DNA of 64,000 bases from Alteromonadaceae bacterium (GTDB lineage Bacteria > Pseudomonadota > Gammaproteobacteria > Enterobacterales > Alteromonadaceae), in the NCBI GenBank assembly GCA_013373625.1, contig JABXHM010000023.1, forward strand, positions 62,001-126,000, read 5' to 3'. Shown one piece after another: positions 8,632 through 17,467 of this stretch. How positions within the stretch are numbered: position 1 is the first letter of the stretch; each line of letters starts with the position of its first letter. Position numbers and translations under genes: made by a program. The notes beneath the pieces were generated by a model, which saw only the letters and a program-made list of their open reading frames with translations, ran no database searches and was not told the origin of the DNA.

Positions 8632-9629
8632 ATAGCCACTGAACCCGGTACCACCGATTTAATATCGTTATCAATTAACTGCCCCACAAAGTTTCCACGC
8701 CAGTGTCCCACTTGCTGTTCTTTTGCGGTAACTTCCTGAATAATCGCAATCATTTTCACAATGGCATCCGTCATTGTGAAATTACTGTTGGTCGCTGCCA
8801 ACACCTGACGCTTCATTTCAGGTTGGATAATTTTAATAGAGTGCACGACCTTACTTTCCTCAAGGTGATACATTGCTGCAGAAGGTAATATCATCAATCC
8901 CTCGCCCTGAATGACCTGACGCAGCCCGGTCATAAGTTGTCCCGAGTACGCTTTATCATGCTTTAACCCGACACCGGTATCGCGCTCATACTGATCAATC
9001 AGACGACCCAGTGCGTCTTTAGGCCCTGGCGTCAATAATTCGAACTCACTTAACTCCCAAAAACAGATGGTCTCACGGTGTTTTAAAAGCTGATAATACG
9101 CAGACGCGTCATTAACGCCGACCACCAGATACATATACTCCTCTATCAGCGGATAAAGCGACATAAACCCGGCTTCTATCTCCTGCTCATAGGTAAGTGC
9201 AATATCCACCTCATTGCTTTGCAGCCACTCTTTTACCGCGTAAGAGGGACCGGTACTAATCTCCAGTTTGAGCTGAGGATACCATTGCGATACCTGGGCT
9301 ATCAGTGACATCGATAATACATTACCAATTGACGGTAACATTCCCACTCTTACCGTACCCTGTTGATTTGACGCTAGCTGTTGCAGTTCCATTTTGGCAA
9401 CGTTTATATCATCAATGAGCTTTTTGGCATGCCGTTCAAACATTTTTCCTGCGGCGGTGAGACTAACGCCTTTAAAGCTTCGATCAAACAACGCACAGCT
9501 CATTTCTCTTTCAAGATTCGCCAATTGTTGACTGATCGCAGGCTGAGCAATATCCAACTCACGCGCTGCAGCGGCAATACTCCCTTTTTGTACCGTCACA
9601 AGAAAATACTGAAGCTGTTTTGAATTCAT
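8628..9629 (-). CDS. LysR-family transcriptional regulator, NAC-like
   Basis: 333-aa LysR-type regulator. The N-terminal winged helix-turn-helix is clear (LQYFLVTVQKGSIAAAARELDIAQPAISQQLANLE, split here only by position, about residues 6-40), followed by a linker helix and a type-2 periplasmic-binding-like effector domain (from about residue 92, GTVRVGMLPSIGNVL). The order and spacing of motifs resemble Nac, the nitrogen-assimilation control protein, by recall; this is a subfamily guess. It is transcribed away from the TonB-dependent receptor at 10119 and probably regulates that cluster, the convergent permease, or both. A C-terminal tail longer than usual (about 30 residues, ending VVPGSVAI) is present. 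Confidence 0.88.
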   Translation of the reverse strand: MNSKQLQYFLVTVQKGSIAAAARELDIAQPAISQQLANLEREMSCALFDRSFKGVSLTAAGKMFERHAKKLIDDINVAKMELQQLASNQQGTVRVGMLPSIGNVLSMSLIAQVSQWYPQLKLEISTGPSYAVKEWLQSNEVDIALTYEQEIEAGFMSLYPLIEEYMYLVVGVNDASAYYQLLKHRETICFWELSEFELLTPGPKDALGRLIDQYERDTGVGLKHDKAYSGQLMTGLRQVIQGEGLMILPSAAMYHLEESKVVHSIKIIQPEMKRQVLAATNSNFTMTDAIVKMIAIIQEVTAKEQQVGHWRGNFVGQLIDNDIKSVVPGSVAI

Positions 9630-10118
9630 TTAATCGTTACTCAACTTTTTGATAACTGCTTTTTGATTTCCGTGAATAACACGACGGATCAACGGCTTGT
9701 AACAAATCTTTTATTAACCCAAAATCTAAATATTTCCACTTTCAATTCAGCAAGTTACATGCCACCAAATGGTCAGGTTTTAACACTGTAATGTTAACCA
9801 CTTGTTAACGCCATATATTTTATAAAATATTTTATTCCACCAATGAAAGGGTAACTATCTGTTAATTATAAACAATATGTCTAGCTCCATATTTTACCTA
9901 TAGCCCTCAATATTCTTTTTTCTTCCGGAAATAGCTGCTCTTTTCTTAGTCTCTGTAGGGTCGTCAGTGAAAGCTGACGCGCTCATTTAGTCCAAATAAT
10001 GTTTAAATTTGGTGCTATTACGAACCAATTTGGGGCACTTTTAGCCAGAGGCGTCTACTCACGTCCATTCGTAGTTGCACTTAAAAAGATCATAGCGATA
10101 TGACAATTTAGGGAACAC
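9630..10118. promoter_or_regulatory. Long regulatory region between LysR and TonB-dependent receptor genes
   Basis: 489 bases without a gene between two divergent genes. Directly visible are an AT-rich left half with GTTAAC palindromes at about 9790-9810, a hairpin-like repeat GTCAG-(6)-CTGAC at 9963-9978, and two TGGTGC-like elements at 10000-10037 described separately. The length and content suggest a complex promoter region for the receptor gene. Confidence 0.5.
10000..10046 (+). promoter_or_regulatory. Possible NtrC-like half-sites and sigma-54-like promoter element
   Basis: The 17-mer at 10021-10037 (CGAACCAATTTGGGGCA) matches 11 of 14 defined positions of the NtrC dyad TGCACCA-N3-TGGTGCA. 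A second 17-mer at 10000-10016 has a good right half (TGGTGCT) and a poor left half; the two are 21 bases apart, two helical turns. Overlapping them, TGG at 10031 and GC at 10044 have the GG-N10-GC spacing of a sigma-54 promoter, but the -12 element is poor. These matches are by eye and could be chance. Confidence 0.22.
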
Positions 10119-12674
10119 ATGATGAAACTCAAAAAATTAAATGCAGCAGTACTGGCAGGTCTCGCCGGTTATTCGCTTTCTATGGCCGTTGCAACCAATG
10201 CGATGGCAGAAGAAGCAGCGGAAGAAGACGTTGAGAAAATCGCCGTTGTGGGTGCCCGCGGTGCGCCTCGCTCGGTAACAAGTTCACCAGTACCGGTTGA
10301 TGTACTTAGCGCCGAAGATATTAATGGTGTCGCCTCTTCAGATATGAACGATATCATGATGACACTCGTTCCTTCTTACACCATAGCCCGTCAGCCTATT
10401 TCTGACGGCGGTACGTTCATTCGTCCGGCTCAGCTACGTGGTCTGCCAACCGATAAAACATTGGTTCTGGTTAACGGAAAACGTCGCCATCGCGCCGCAT
10501 TGGTACAAATAGGTGGTTCAGGTACACAGGGTCCTGACCTGGCAACTATCCCAGCTGCTGCACTTGGCAGCGTTGAAGTACTGCGTGATGGAGCAGCCGC
10601 CCAATATGGCTCAGATGCTATCGCCGGGGTTATGAACTTCCAGCTTAAAAACAATGCTGAAGGTGGCTCAGTATCAATAGACATTGGCCAGTATTCTGAA
10701 GGCGACGGCGATACCTATACATTAAGCGGTAACAAAGGCTTTTCTCTTGGCGATGACGGCTTTATGAGTATTTCTGCTGAGATTACTGATTCTGAAGCCA
10801 CTTATCGTGGCGAACAGTATTGTGAGAGCTGGTTTTGCGTAGATGACCAGTCTCCTGAATATATCGCAGCAGCCGAAGAGCAGGGTCGCACAGTGCATGG
10901 CTCATCTCAGGTACAGCCTTGGGGTCAACCTAACTACAGCGGTGCCAAAGTCTTCATAAACAGTGGTTATGCTATCAGTAACGATATGGAGCTATACAGC
11001 TTTGCAAACTACTCAGAAAGCGAAGGCGATGGTTCTTTTTTCTATCGTTATCCTGGTAACGGTACTATCGAAGATCTTCGCGAACCCGATGGTAGTATTT
11101 ATTCTCCACTGGAAAAATTTCCGGGTGGTTTTACGCCGCGTTTCTTCGGTGATATTACCGATTACTCATTCGCAGCCGGTATTAAAGGTATGACGGGTGA
11201 CTTAGGGTATGATTTCAGTGGTCGTTATGGTTACAACGAAATTTCTTACACCCTGTCAAATACCATTAACCCTTCAATGGGGCCTGACTCACCTACTTCG
11301 TTCAAACCCGGTGATCTGAGCAATGATGAATTACAATTCCAGGCTGACTTTACCTATGATTTGGCAGAATATGTATTTGCCTTCGGTGCCAGCTATATGG
11401 AAGAGTCTTACGAGATTTCAGCAGGTGGCGAAGATTCTTACAGTGTAGGTCCTTATTCTACTCCTGATCCTTGGGGATTCTGTGACGGCACTGCGACCGC
11501 AGAAGCTGTTGCCACGGCGGTTGCAAACGGACTGGATTGTAGCAACCCTGACGATCCGGTTTATACCGCTGTAGGTGTAGGCTCAAACGGCTTCCCTGGT
11601 TATTCAGCTGATTACATCGGTACTTATGAGCGTGATTCATACGCAGTTTATGCTGATATTTCAGGTGATCTTACGGATAAATTGTTTGCTCAGGCAGCAA
11701 TTCGTTACGAAGACTATTCTGACTTTGGTTCAGAAGTTGTTTACAAGATTGCTGGTATTTATCAGTTAACGCCTGAAGTAGCACTGCGCTCTTCATACGG
11801 AACTGGTTTCCGCGCGCCAACGCCGGGTCAGCAAGGTACCACTAACGTTTCTACCCGTTTACCTAACGGCCTCCCGGTTGCTACCGGTTTGTTCCCGGCT
11901 GGTGGTGTGGTAGCCCAGGCATTAGGTGCTTCTGAACTTAAACCTGAAACTTCAACCAACTTTACATTTGGTTTAACCGCTGACTACGGTGACTTCACGT
12001 TAACCATCGATTATTACAACATTTTACTGGAAGATCGGGTTAACTCCATCTCTACGCTTGATGTATCTACAGATCCAACATCTGGTGATGCCTACGACAA
12101 CTATCTGGCGCTGGACGCAGCCGGTGTAGCCGGAGCCAATACCATTGGCGGCGTATTCTACTTCCAGAATGCATTTGATACGGTAACAGAAGGTGTTGAT
12201 GTCGTTGCAACTTATAGCCTGGAAACTGAATTCGGTGATACCAAATTTACCGGTTCATTCAACTATGGTACCAATGAGTTCGATTCCGATCCGTCTGAAT
12301 ACTTCAATGCTGAAGATACCTTTGACTTTGAAAACGGCACGCCTGAAACCCGCGGCGTCATCTCAGTTAGACATATGATGGATGATATCGCAGTAACAGC
12401 GCGTTTAAACTACTACGGTGGTTATGAAAACTCAGATGGCAGCTCAGAGATCACTGCTATACAGGAATTTGATCCTGAATACATGTTCGATCTGGAAGGC
12501 ACCTACTTTATCAGTGAAACCCTGTCTTTGGCGGCTGGTGCTCGTAACCTGTTCGACAATTACCCGGATCCGGGTGAAATGGGTGATTCGTGCTGTGGCC
12601 GTATCTATCGCTCCGATTCTATCGTTGATTGGCAAGGCAGATTCTACTATATGAAATTGAACTACTCATTCTAA
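10119..12674 (+). CDS. TonB-dependent outer-membrane receptor
   Basis: 851-aa TonB-dependent receptor. A signal peptide ends near NAMA (about residue 30), followed by a TonB-box-like segment (EKIAVVGARG), a plug domain (SSPVPVDVLSAEDI ... QLRGLPTDKTLVLVNGKRRH ... EVLRDGAAAQYGSDAIAGVMN) and a C-terminal 22-strand barrel with the terminal aromatic signature (YYMKLNYSF). The substrate cannot be read from sequence; a cysteine pair in an extracellular loop (CESWFC) and another (CDG ... DCSN) may stabilise loops. It precedes a TSUP permease and an exported aminotransferase on the same strand, after a 170-base gap with a hairpin, suggesting uptake of an organic nitrogen or sulfur compound (inference). 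AGGGA precedes the ATG. Confidence 0.93.
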   Translation: MMKLKKLNAAVLAGLAGYSLSMAVATNAMAEEAAEEDVEKIAVVGARGAPRSVTSSPVPVDVLSAEDINGVASSDMNDIMMTLVPSYTIARQPISDGGTFIRPAQLRGLPTDKTLVLVNGKRRHRAALVQIGGSGTQGPDLATIPAAALGSVEVLRDGAAAQYGSDAIAGVMNFQLKNNAEGGSVSIDIGQYSEGDGDTYTLSGNKGFSLGDDGFMSISAEITDSEATYRGEQYCESWFCVDDQSPEYIAAAEEQGRTVHGSSQVQPWGQPNYSGAKVFINSGYAISNDMELYSFANYSESEGDGSFFYRYPGNGTIEDLREPDGSIYSPLEKFPGGFTPRFFGDITDYSFAAGIKGMTGDLGYDFSGRYGYNEISYTLSNTINPSMGPDSPTSFKPGDLSNDELQFQADFTYDLAEYVFAFGASYMEESYEISAGGEDSYSVGPYSTPDPWGFCDGTATAEAVATAVANGLDCSNPDDPVYTAVGVGSNGFPGYSADYIGTYERDSYAVYADISGDLTDKLFAQAAIRYEDYSDFGSEVVYKIAGIYQLTPEVALRSSYGTGFRAPTPGQQGTTNVSTRLPNGLPVATGLFPAGGVVAQALGASELKPETSTNFTFGLTADYGDFTLTIDYYNILLEDRVNSISTLDVSTDPTSGDAYDNYLALDAAGVAGANTIGGVFYFQNAFDTVTEGVDVVATYSLETEFGDTKFTGSFNYGTNEFDSDPSEYFNAEDTFDFENGTPETRGVISVRHMMDDIAVTARLNYYGGYENSDGSSEITAIQEFDPEYMFDLEGTYFISETLSLAAGARNLFDNYPDPGEMGDSCCGRIYRSDSIVDWQGRFYYMKLNYSF

Positions 12675-12705
12675 ACTGCACTTCAACGCAGTTAATTAAC
12701 CTGTC

Positions 12706-12731
12706 GTCGACCAGCCAAAAGGCTGGTCGAC
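12706..12731 (+). terminator. Hairpin after the TonB-dependent receptor gene
   Basis: GTCGACCAGCC-AAAA-GGCTGGTCGAC is a perfect 11-bp inverted repeat followed by the short T-rich TTATT. It could end the receptor transcript or act as a partial terminator so that the receptor is made in excess over the downstream permease and aminotransferase. Confidence 0.7.
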
Positions 12732-12846
12732 TTATTCAGGTAACTCATCGCTATCAACGCGACAATCCGCCTAAAACATTATAATTTCTACCATATAATA
12801 ATAATAAATAACCTATAATTTTTAACTCAAGTGGAGCACTGTTGTT

Positions 12847-13668
12847 ATGGAGATTGAACTCGTCTGGTTCGTCCTCACTTTGTGTGTAGCGGGCGCTGTC
12901 GCAGGCATTACTTCCGGCCTTTTTGGCAATGGCGGAGGCTTTGTTGTTGTACCAGCCCTTCTCGCGGTATTTCCTTTTTTTACCCCAGCCTCTGACGAAC
13001 TGGTTAAGGTTGCAATTGGTACCTCTTTGGCATCCATCGTAATCTCCAGTGCACGTTCAGTATTAGCGCATAAAAAGCGTGGAGCGGTAGACTTTGTCAT
13101 TCTGAGGTCCTGGTTTGTCTGGATAATACTTGGCGTACTGGGTGGCTTAGCAATTGCTAATCACACCAGCAGTGGCGGCCTGACCATTGTGTTTGCCGCA
13201 GGTGTACTGCTGTACTCTGTATATTTCCTGTTTCCAGATTTTGTAGTGCGCCCTGGGGTGACTTTCAGTATGCCTACAGGTGTTGGTAAAGCTGCCCTGG
13301 CATTTGTTATCGGCGGGTTTTCGGCGCTGCTCGGTATCGGTGGCGGTACGCCAACGGTGATTACCATGGTTATGTGCCAACGCTCCATTCAGCAAGCGGT
13401 AGCAACCGCCGCAGGGGTTGGCTTCTTAATTGGCTTACCAGGCGCGATTGGCTTTTTGTTCATGACCAACGCCAGCCCTGCAACCATGCCATTTGGCACG
13501 GTAGGCTACATCAACCTGCCGGCACTAATAGCGATTAGTATCGGTTCCATCATGACAGCTCCAATAGGCGCATCGATGGCCCACAGTTTTAGCGAAAAAA
13601 TGCTTAAACGCTTGTTTGGCGTTTACCTGGTGATCGTGTCCGTCGCCATGTTCAGTAAAGCATTATAG
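12847..13668 (+). CDS. TSUP (TauE/SafE) family permease
   Basis: 273-aa integral membrane protein with about eight hydrophobic segments in two repeats, each beginning with the Gly-rich signature of the TSUP family (GITSGLFGNGGGFVVVPAL at the N-terminus and GGFSALLGIGGGTPTVI in the middle). Members carry sulfite, sulfoacetate, taurine-related anions or other small organic anions across the inner membrane; the substrate here is unknown. It lies 32 bases before the aminotransferase gene, so the two are probably co-transcribed, and it follows the TonB-dependent receptor. Confidence 0.88.
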   Translation: MEIELVWFVLTLCVAGAVAGITSGLFGNGGGFVVVPALLAVFPFFTPASDELVKVAIGTSLASIVISSARSVLAHKKRGAVDFVILRSWFVWIILGVLGGLAIANHTSSGGLTIVFAAGVLLYSVYFLFPDFVVRPGVTFSMPTGVGKAALAFVIGGFSALLGIGGGTPTVITMVMCQRSIQQAVATAAGVGFLIGLPGAIGFLFMTNASPATMPFGTVGYINLPALIAISIGSIMTAPIGASMAHSFSEKMLKRLFGVYLVIVSVAMFSKAL

Positions 13669-13700
13669 TCGGTCACATACTCCAATAAGAGGAACACTCA

Positions 13701-14870
13701 ATGACTTACAATCCATCAAGACGACTTTTCTTAGGAGGCTCACTGGCTGCATCAGCCGCTGGCGCAACGGGTATTATTACCCCCGCAGGCTTAGCCGCCC
13801 AGCCTATGAAGACACCACAAATTATGTATGGTCCAACGCCTGGCATCGCCAAGCTTAACGCTAATGAAAATCCATACGGACCCAGTGATATGGCACTAAA
13901 AGCCATTGCTGAAGCAAGTCGCTCAGGCGGTGCTTACTACGCCTACCGTGCAGGCATGTATTTACGTGACATGCTGGCTGAATCCAACGGCCTGAAACCA
14001 GAGAACGTATCGATTACCGCAGGTTCCAGCCTCATCCTGGCGTTTGCTGCCTTTGCAGCAACCAGTAAGGGTAAAATCCTGGGCCCTGACTTGTTCTGGG
14101 ATACGACATCTAAGGCACCTATCAGCCAGGGCGGACCAGAAATTGTTCGTGTTCCTAACACAGCTGATCTGGATATCGACCTCGATGCCCTTTATAACGC
14201 CATTGATGATGAAATAGCGATGGTACACGTTTGTAACCCTAACAACCCTACGGGTAAGCTGCTTGATCCGAAGAAACTCCGTGAGTTCTGTATTAAAGCC
14301 TCAAAGAAAACCATGGTATTGGTTGATGAAGCTTACAATGAACTGATCGAAGATGGCCCGAAACATTCAATGATTCCGTTAATCAACGAAGGGCACAACA
14401 TCATTGTTGCGCGTACGTTCTCAAAAATTTACGGCTTAGCGGGTATGCGAGTTGGGTACATGCTCGGCAGCGAAGAGAATATGGCGTTCATTAATAAATT
14501 CGGCCTGGGTGGTTATTCGATTAACCAGGCAGGTTTAGCAGCGGCAATTGCCAGCTATAATGATGAAGCATTTAAAGACTTCTCTCGTCAAAAAGTCAAA
14601 GAAGGTCGTGACATTATCCTTGATGCGGTAAAAGCCAATGGTTTAACCGCCTTGCCATCTACCACTAACTTTGTGTTTGTTAACTTAGGTGATGACGGTG
14701 ACGCTAACGCGTTCCGCCAGGCGATGGAGCAACAGGATGTCCTAATTCGCGGCCAGTATCGCACATACCAACAATGGTCACGTGTCAGTACAGGCCGTAT
14801 TGAAGACGTTAAAAAATATGCCGCAGCGATGCCCAAAGCATTAGAGCAGATGTATAAGCTGAAAGCGTAA
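13701..14870 (+). CDS. Class I/II PLP aminotransferase with Tat signal (HisC-like)
   Basis: 389-aa fold-type I PLP enzyme resembling histidinol-phosphate aminotransferase. Visible motifs are NANENPYGPS (53-62), NPNNPTG (179-185), DEAY with Asp209 binding the PLP pyridine, the Schiff-base Lys242 in FSKIYGLAGMR, and Arg361 in the C-terminal substrate-carboxylate position. The first 34 residues form a clear twin-arginine signal (SRRLFLGG followed by a hydrophobic Ala/Gly-rich stretch, cleavage near GLAA), so the folded holoenzyme is probably exported to the periplasm. That is unusual for HisC-like enzymes, and no other his genes are near. An AGAGGA site precedes the ATG. Partners are probably the TSUP permease and TonB receptor upstream. 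Confidence 0.9.
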   Translation: MTYNPSRRLFLGGSLAASAAGATGIITPAGLAAQPMKTPQIMYGPTPGIAKLNANENPYGPSDMALKAIAEASRSGGAYYAYRAGMYLRDMLAESNGLKPENVSITAGSSLILAFAAFAATSKGKILGPDLFWDTTSKAPISQGGPEIVRVPNTADLDIDLDALYNAIDDEIAMVHVCNPNNPTGKLLDPKKLREFCIKASKKTMVLVDEAYNELIEDGPKHSMIPLINEGHNIIVARTFSKIYGLAGMRVGYMLGSEENMAFINKFGLGGYSINQAGLAAAIASYNDEAFKDFSRQKVKEGRDIILDAVKANGLTALPSTTNFVFVNLGDDGDANAFRQAMEQQDVLIRGQYRTYQQWSRVSTGRIEDVKKYAAAMPKALEQMYKLKA

Positions 14871-14962
14871 TTTAATCTAACGAACGAGCGTGTTTTACCC
14901 CATGGGTACTGCGCTCTGATTTGTTAGTCCCGGTCCCTGGGCTACACCTTCGACAGAAACTT

Positions 14963-14987
14963 AAAAGGCCGCTGCTAAGCGGCCTTT
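14963..14987. terminator. Bidirectional terminator between aminotransferase and metJ
   Basis: AAAAGGCCGC-TGCTA-AGCGGCCTTTT forms a perfect GC-rich stem with A and T runs on both sides, so it can end transcripts from either direction: the aminotransferase operon rightward and metJ leftward. Confidence 0.88.
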
Positions 14988-15011
14988 TCATTATCCGTAA
15001 TAAACGCTGTT

Positions 15012-15350
15012 TTAATCAGCGTCTTTATCAAGTTCAGTTTCTTTGAGGTCCACATCAATACCCATTGCCTGCATAATTCGGCGCGCTTCGGCTGGTATAC
15101 GATTTGGATTGTCTTTGCGTAAATCATCATCGTCTGGCAATGGCTGACCGGTAAAGGCATGCACAAAGGCCTCACACAACAACTCGGAGTTGGTAGCGTG
15201 GCGCAAGTTATTAATTTGCCGTCGGGTTCGCTCGTCGGTTAACACTTTCAATACGTTGATCGGAATCGAAACAGTGACTTTTTTTACTTGTTCACTCTTT
15301 TTACCGTGCTCCGCATACGGGTAAATATATTTCCCATCCCACTCTGCCAT
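15012..15350 (-). CDS. metJ: Methionine repressor MetJ
   Basis: 112-aa ribbon-helix-helix repressor of methionine biosynthesis. The N-terminus ([18 protein letters not shown]) and core ([40 protein letters not shown]) are near-identical to E. coli MetJ by recall; the C-terminal tail is a few residues longer. It binds DNA as a dimer with S-adenosylmethionine as corepressor. It is divergent from metF, and met boxes lie between them, so both genes are probably under MetJ control. In E. coli metJ is instead divergent from metB. Confidence 0.97.
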   Translation of the reverse strand: MAEWDGKYIYPYAEHGKKSEQVKKVTVSIPINVLKVLTDERTRRQINNLRHATNSELLCEAFVHAFTGQPLPDDDDLRKDNPNRIPAEARRIMQAMGIDVDLKETELDKDAD

Positions 15351-15436
15351 GCTTTATTCCCAGCGTTACTATCATTATTGTTATAAGAAATTCTAAACAA
15401 ACCACAGAAAAGGTCAATTGAGCAGTGTAAACTGCT

Positions 15437-15480
15437 TGACGTCTAGACATATATTATTTAGTTTAGACGTCTAAACGTCC
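15437..15480. promoter_or_regulatory. Met boxes (MetJ operator) between metJ and metF
   Basis: Two pairs of 8-mers match the met box AGACGTCT: TGACGTCT-AGACATAT (15437-15452) and AGACGTCT-AAACGTCC (15465-15480). The third is an exact match. Within each pair the boxes abut as MetJ requires; the pairs start 28 bases apart. A possible -35 TTGACG (15436-15441) overlaps the first box, so MetJ binding would block metF transcription. Confidence 0.9.
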
Positions 15481-15495
15481 AATCGAGTCAGTTGA

Positions 15496-16401
<906 letters not shown>

Positions 16402-16485
16402 GCACCGGCAATAGTAAAGAAAACGGTTGCTCCTCTTCGCTCAACAGGTAGACTAACCCGAACGTTGTTAAGGCGAGGTATGTAA

Positions 16486-17373
16486 GTGACTTTATCTGAA
16501 TGGCAAGCTCGATGGACTGATTTAAAACCGCAACTTATTCGCTTTGCAAAAATTTTTGTGGCGCGCTGCAAATCAGACAACATTACGATATCAGCTGGCC
16601 ATCTCGCCTATGTCACCCTGCTCTCGCTGGTCCCTTTCATTATGGTATTTTTTACCATATTGTCGGCATTTCCGGCCTTCGCCACTGTGCGGACAAAATT
16701 GGAACAATTCATTTTTAGCAACTTTGTACCCACAGCCAGTGATGTCGTTCATGAATATATGAGTGACTTTGTGGGCAATGCGTCACAAATGGGCGCAGTT
16801 GGAATTTTGTCGCTGCTTTTAGTGGCAATATTACTTATATCCAATGTTGATAAAACCCTCAATCGCATTTGGCGCTCACGCAGTGAGCGCCCGATTGTTT
16901 ATACCTTTGCCATATACTGGATGGTCATTACACTCGGGCCTCTGCTCATGGGTGCCAGTGTGGTTATGACGTCTTACCTGACAGGTCTGGCGCAGTTTGC
17001 AGAAGAATATACACCCGGGTTAGGTACTTTCCTGCTGGAGCTGGTCCCCAGTTTCGCTGCCTTAGCCGCTTTTATTATCCTCTATATGCTGGTGCCTAAT
17101 CGGCGCGTACCGTTGAAACACGCGCTGGGAGGAGCTGTGCTGGCCACATTGTTGTTCGAGTTAAGCAAAAAAGGCTTTGCTTTGTATGTAACCAGTTTTC
17201 CTTCTTATCAGGTTATATACGGTGCGCTAGCTGCTTTGCCATTGCTGTTTTTATGGATTTACTTGTCTTGGATAGTCGTCTTATTAGGCGCTGAATTTAC
17301 CTGTAGCCTTGGTGATACGTTTAGCGATGAAGAAGAGGTAGGATCAGCAGAAGAGGACATCCCGCCCAAATAA
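16486..17373 (+). CDS. YihY/BrkB family inner-membrane protein
   Basis: 295-aa membrane protein of the YihY (formerly BrkB) family with about six transmembrane segments. The conserved N-terminal region (ITISAGHLAYVTLLSLVPFIMVFF), the NVDKTLNRIWR motif after the third segment and the C-terminal IYLSWIVVLLGAEF segment are typical. The family has no firmly established function; earlier annotation as ribonuclease BN was shown to be wrong. The start is GTG at 16486, preceded by AGGCGAGG. The acidic tail (SDEEEVGSAEEDIPPK) is probably cytoplasmic. Confidence 0.9.
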   Translation: MTLSEWQARWTDLKPQLIRFAKIFVARCKSDNITISAGHLAYVTLLSLVPFIMVFFTILSAFPAFATVRTKLEQFIFSNFVPTASDVVHEYMSDFVGNASQMGAVGILSLLLVAILLISNVDKTLNRIWRSRSERPIVYTFAIYWMVITLGPLLMGASVVMTSYLTGLAQFAEEYTPGLGTFLLELVPSFAALAAFIILYMLVPNRRVPLKHALGGAVLATLLFELSKKGFALYVTSFPSYQVIYGALAALPLLFLWIYLSWIVVLLGAEFTCSLGDTFSDEEEVGSAEEDIPPK

Positions 17374-17467
17374 GTAACGTCACTGGTCTGCTTATTTCAC
17401 CAAAACGCTCATTATTGTGGCTGAATTCAAAAAATCACAGAAATACCGGGGATGGCAACTCCAATGT

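Noticed and set aside
14975..15175. Leftward frame overlapping metJ and the terminator
   Set aside because: It runs through the bidirectional terminator and is in another frame of metJ.
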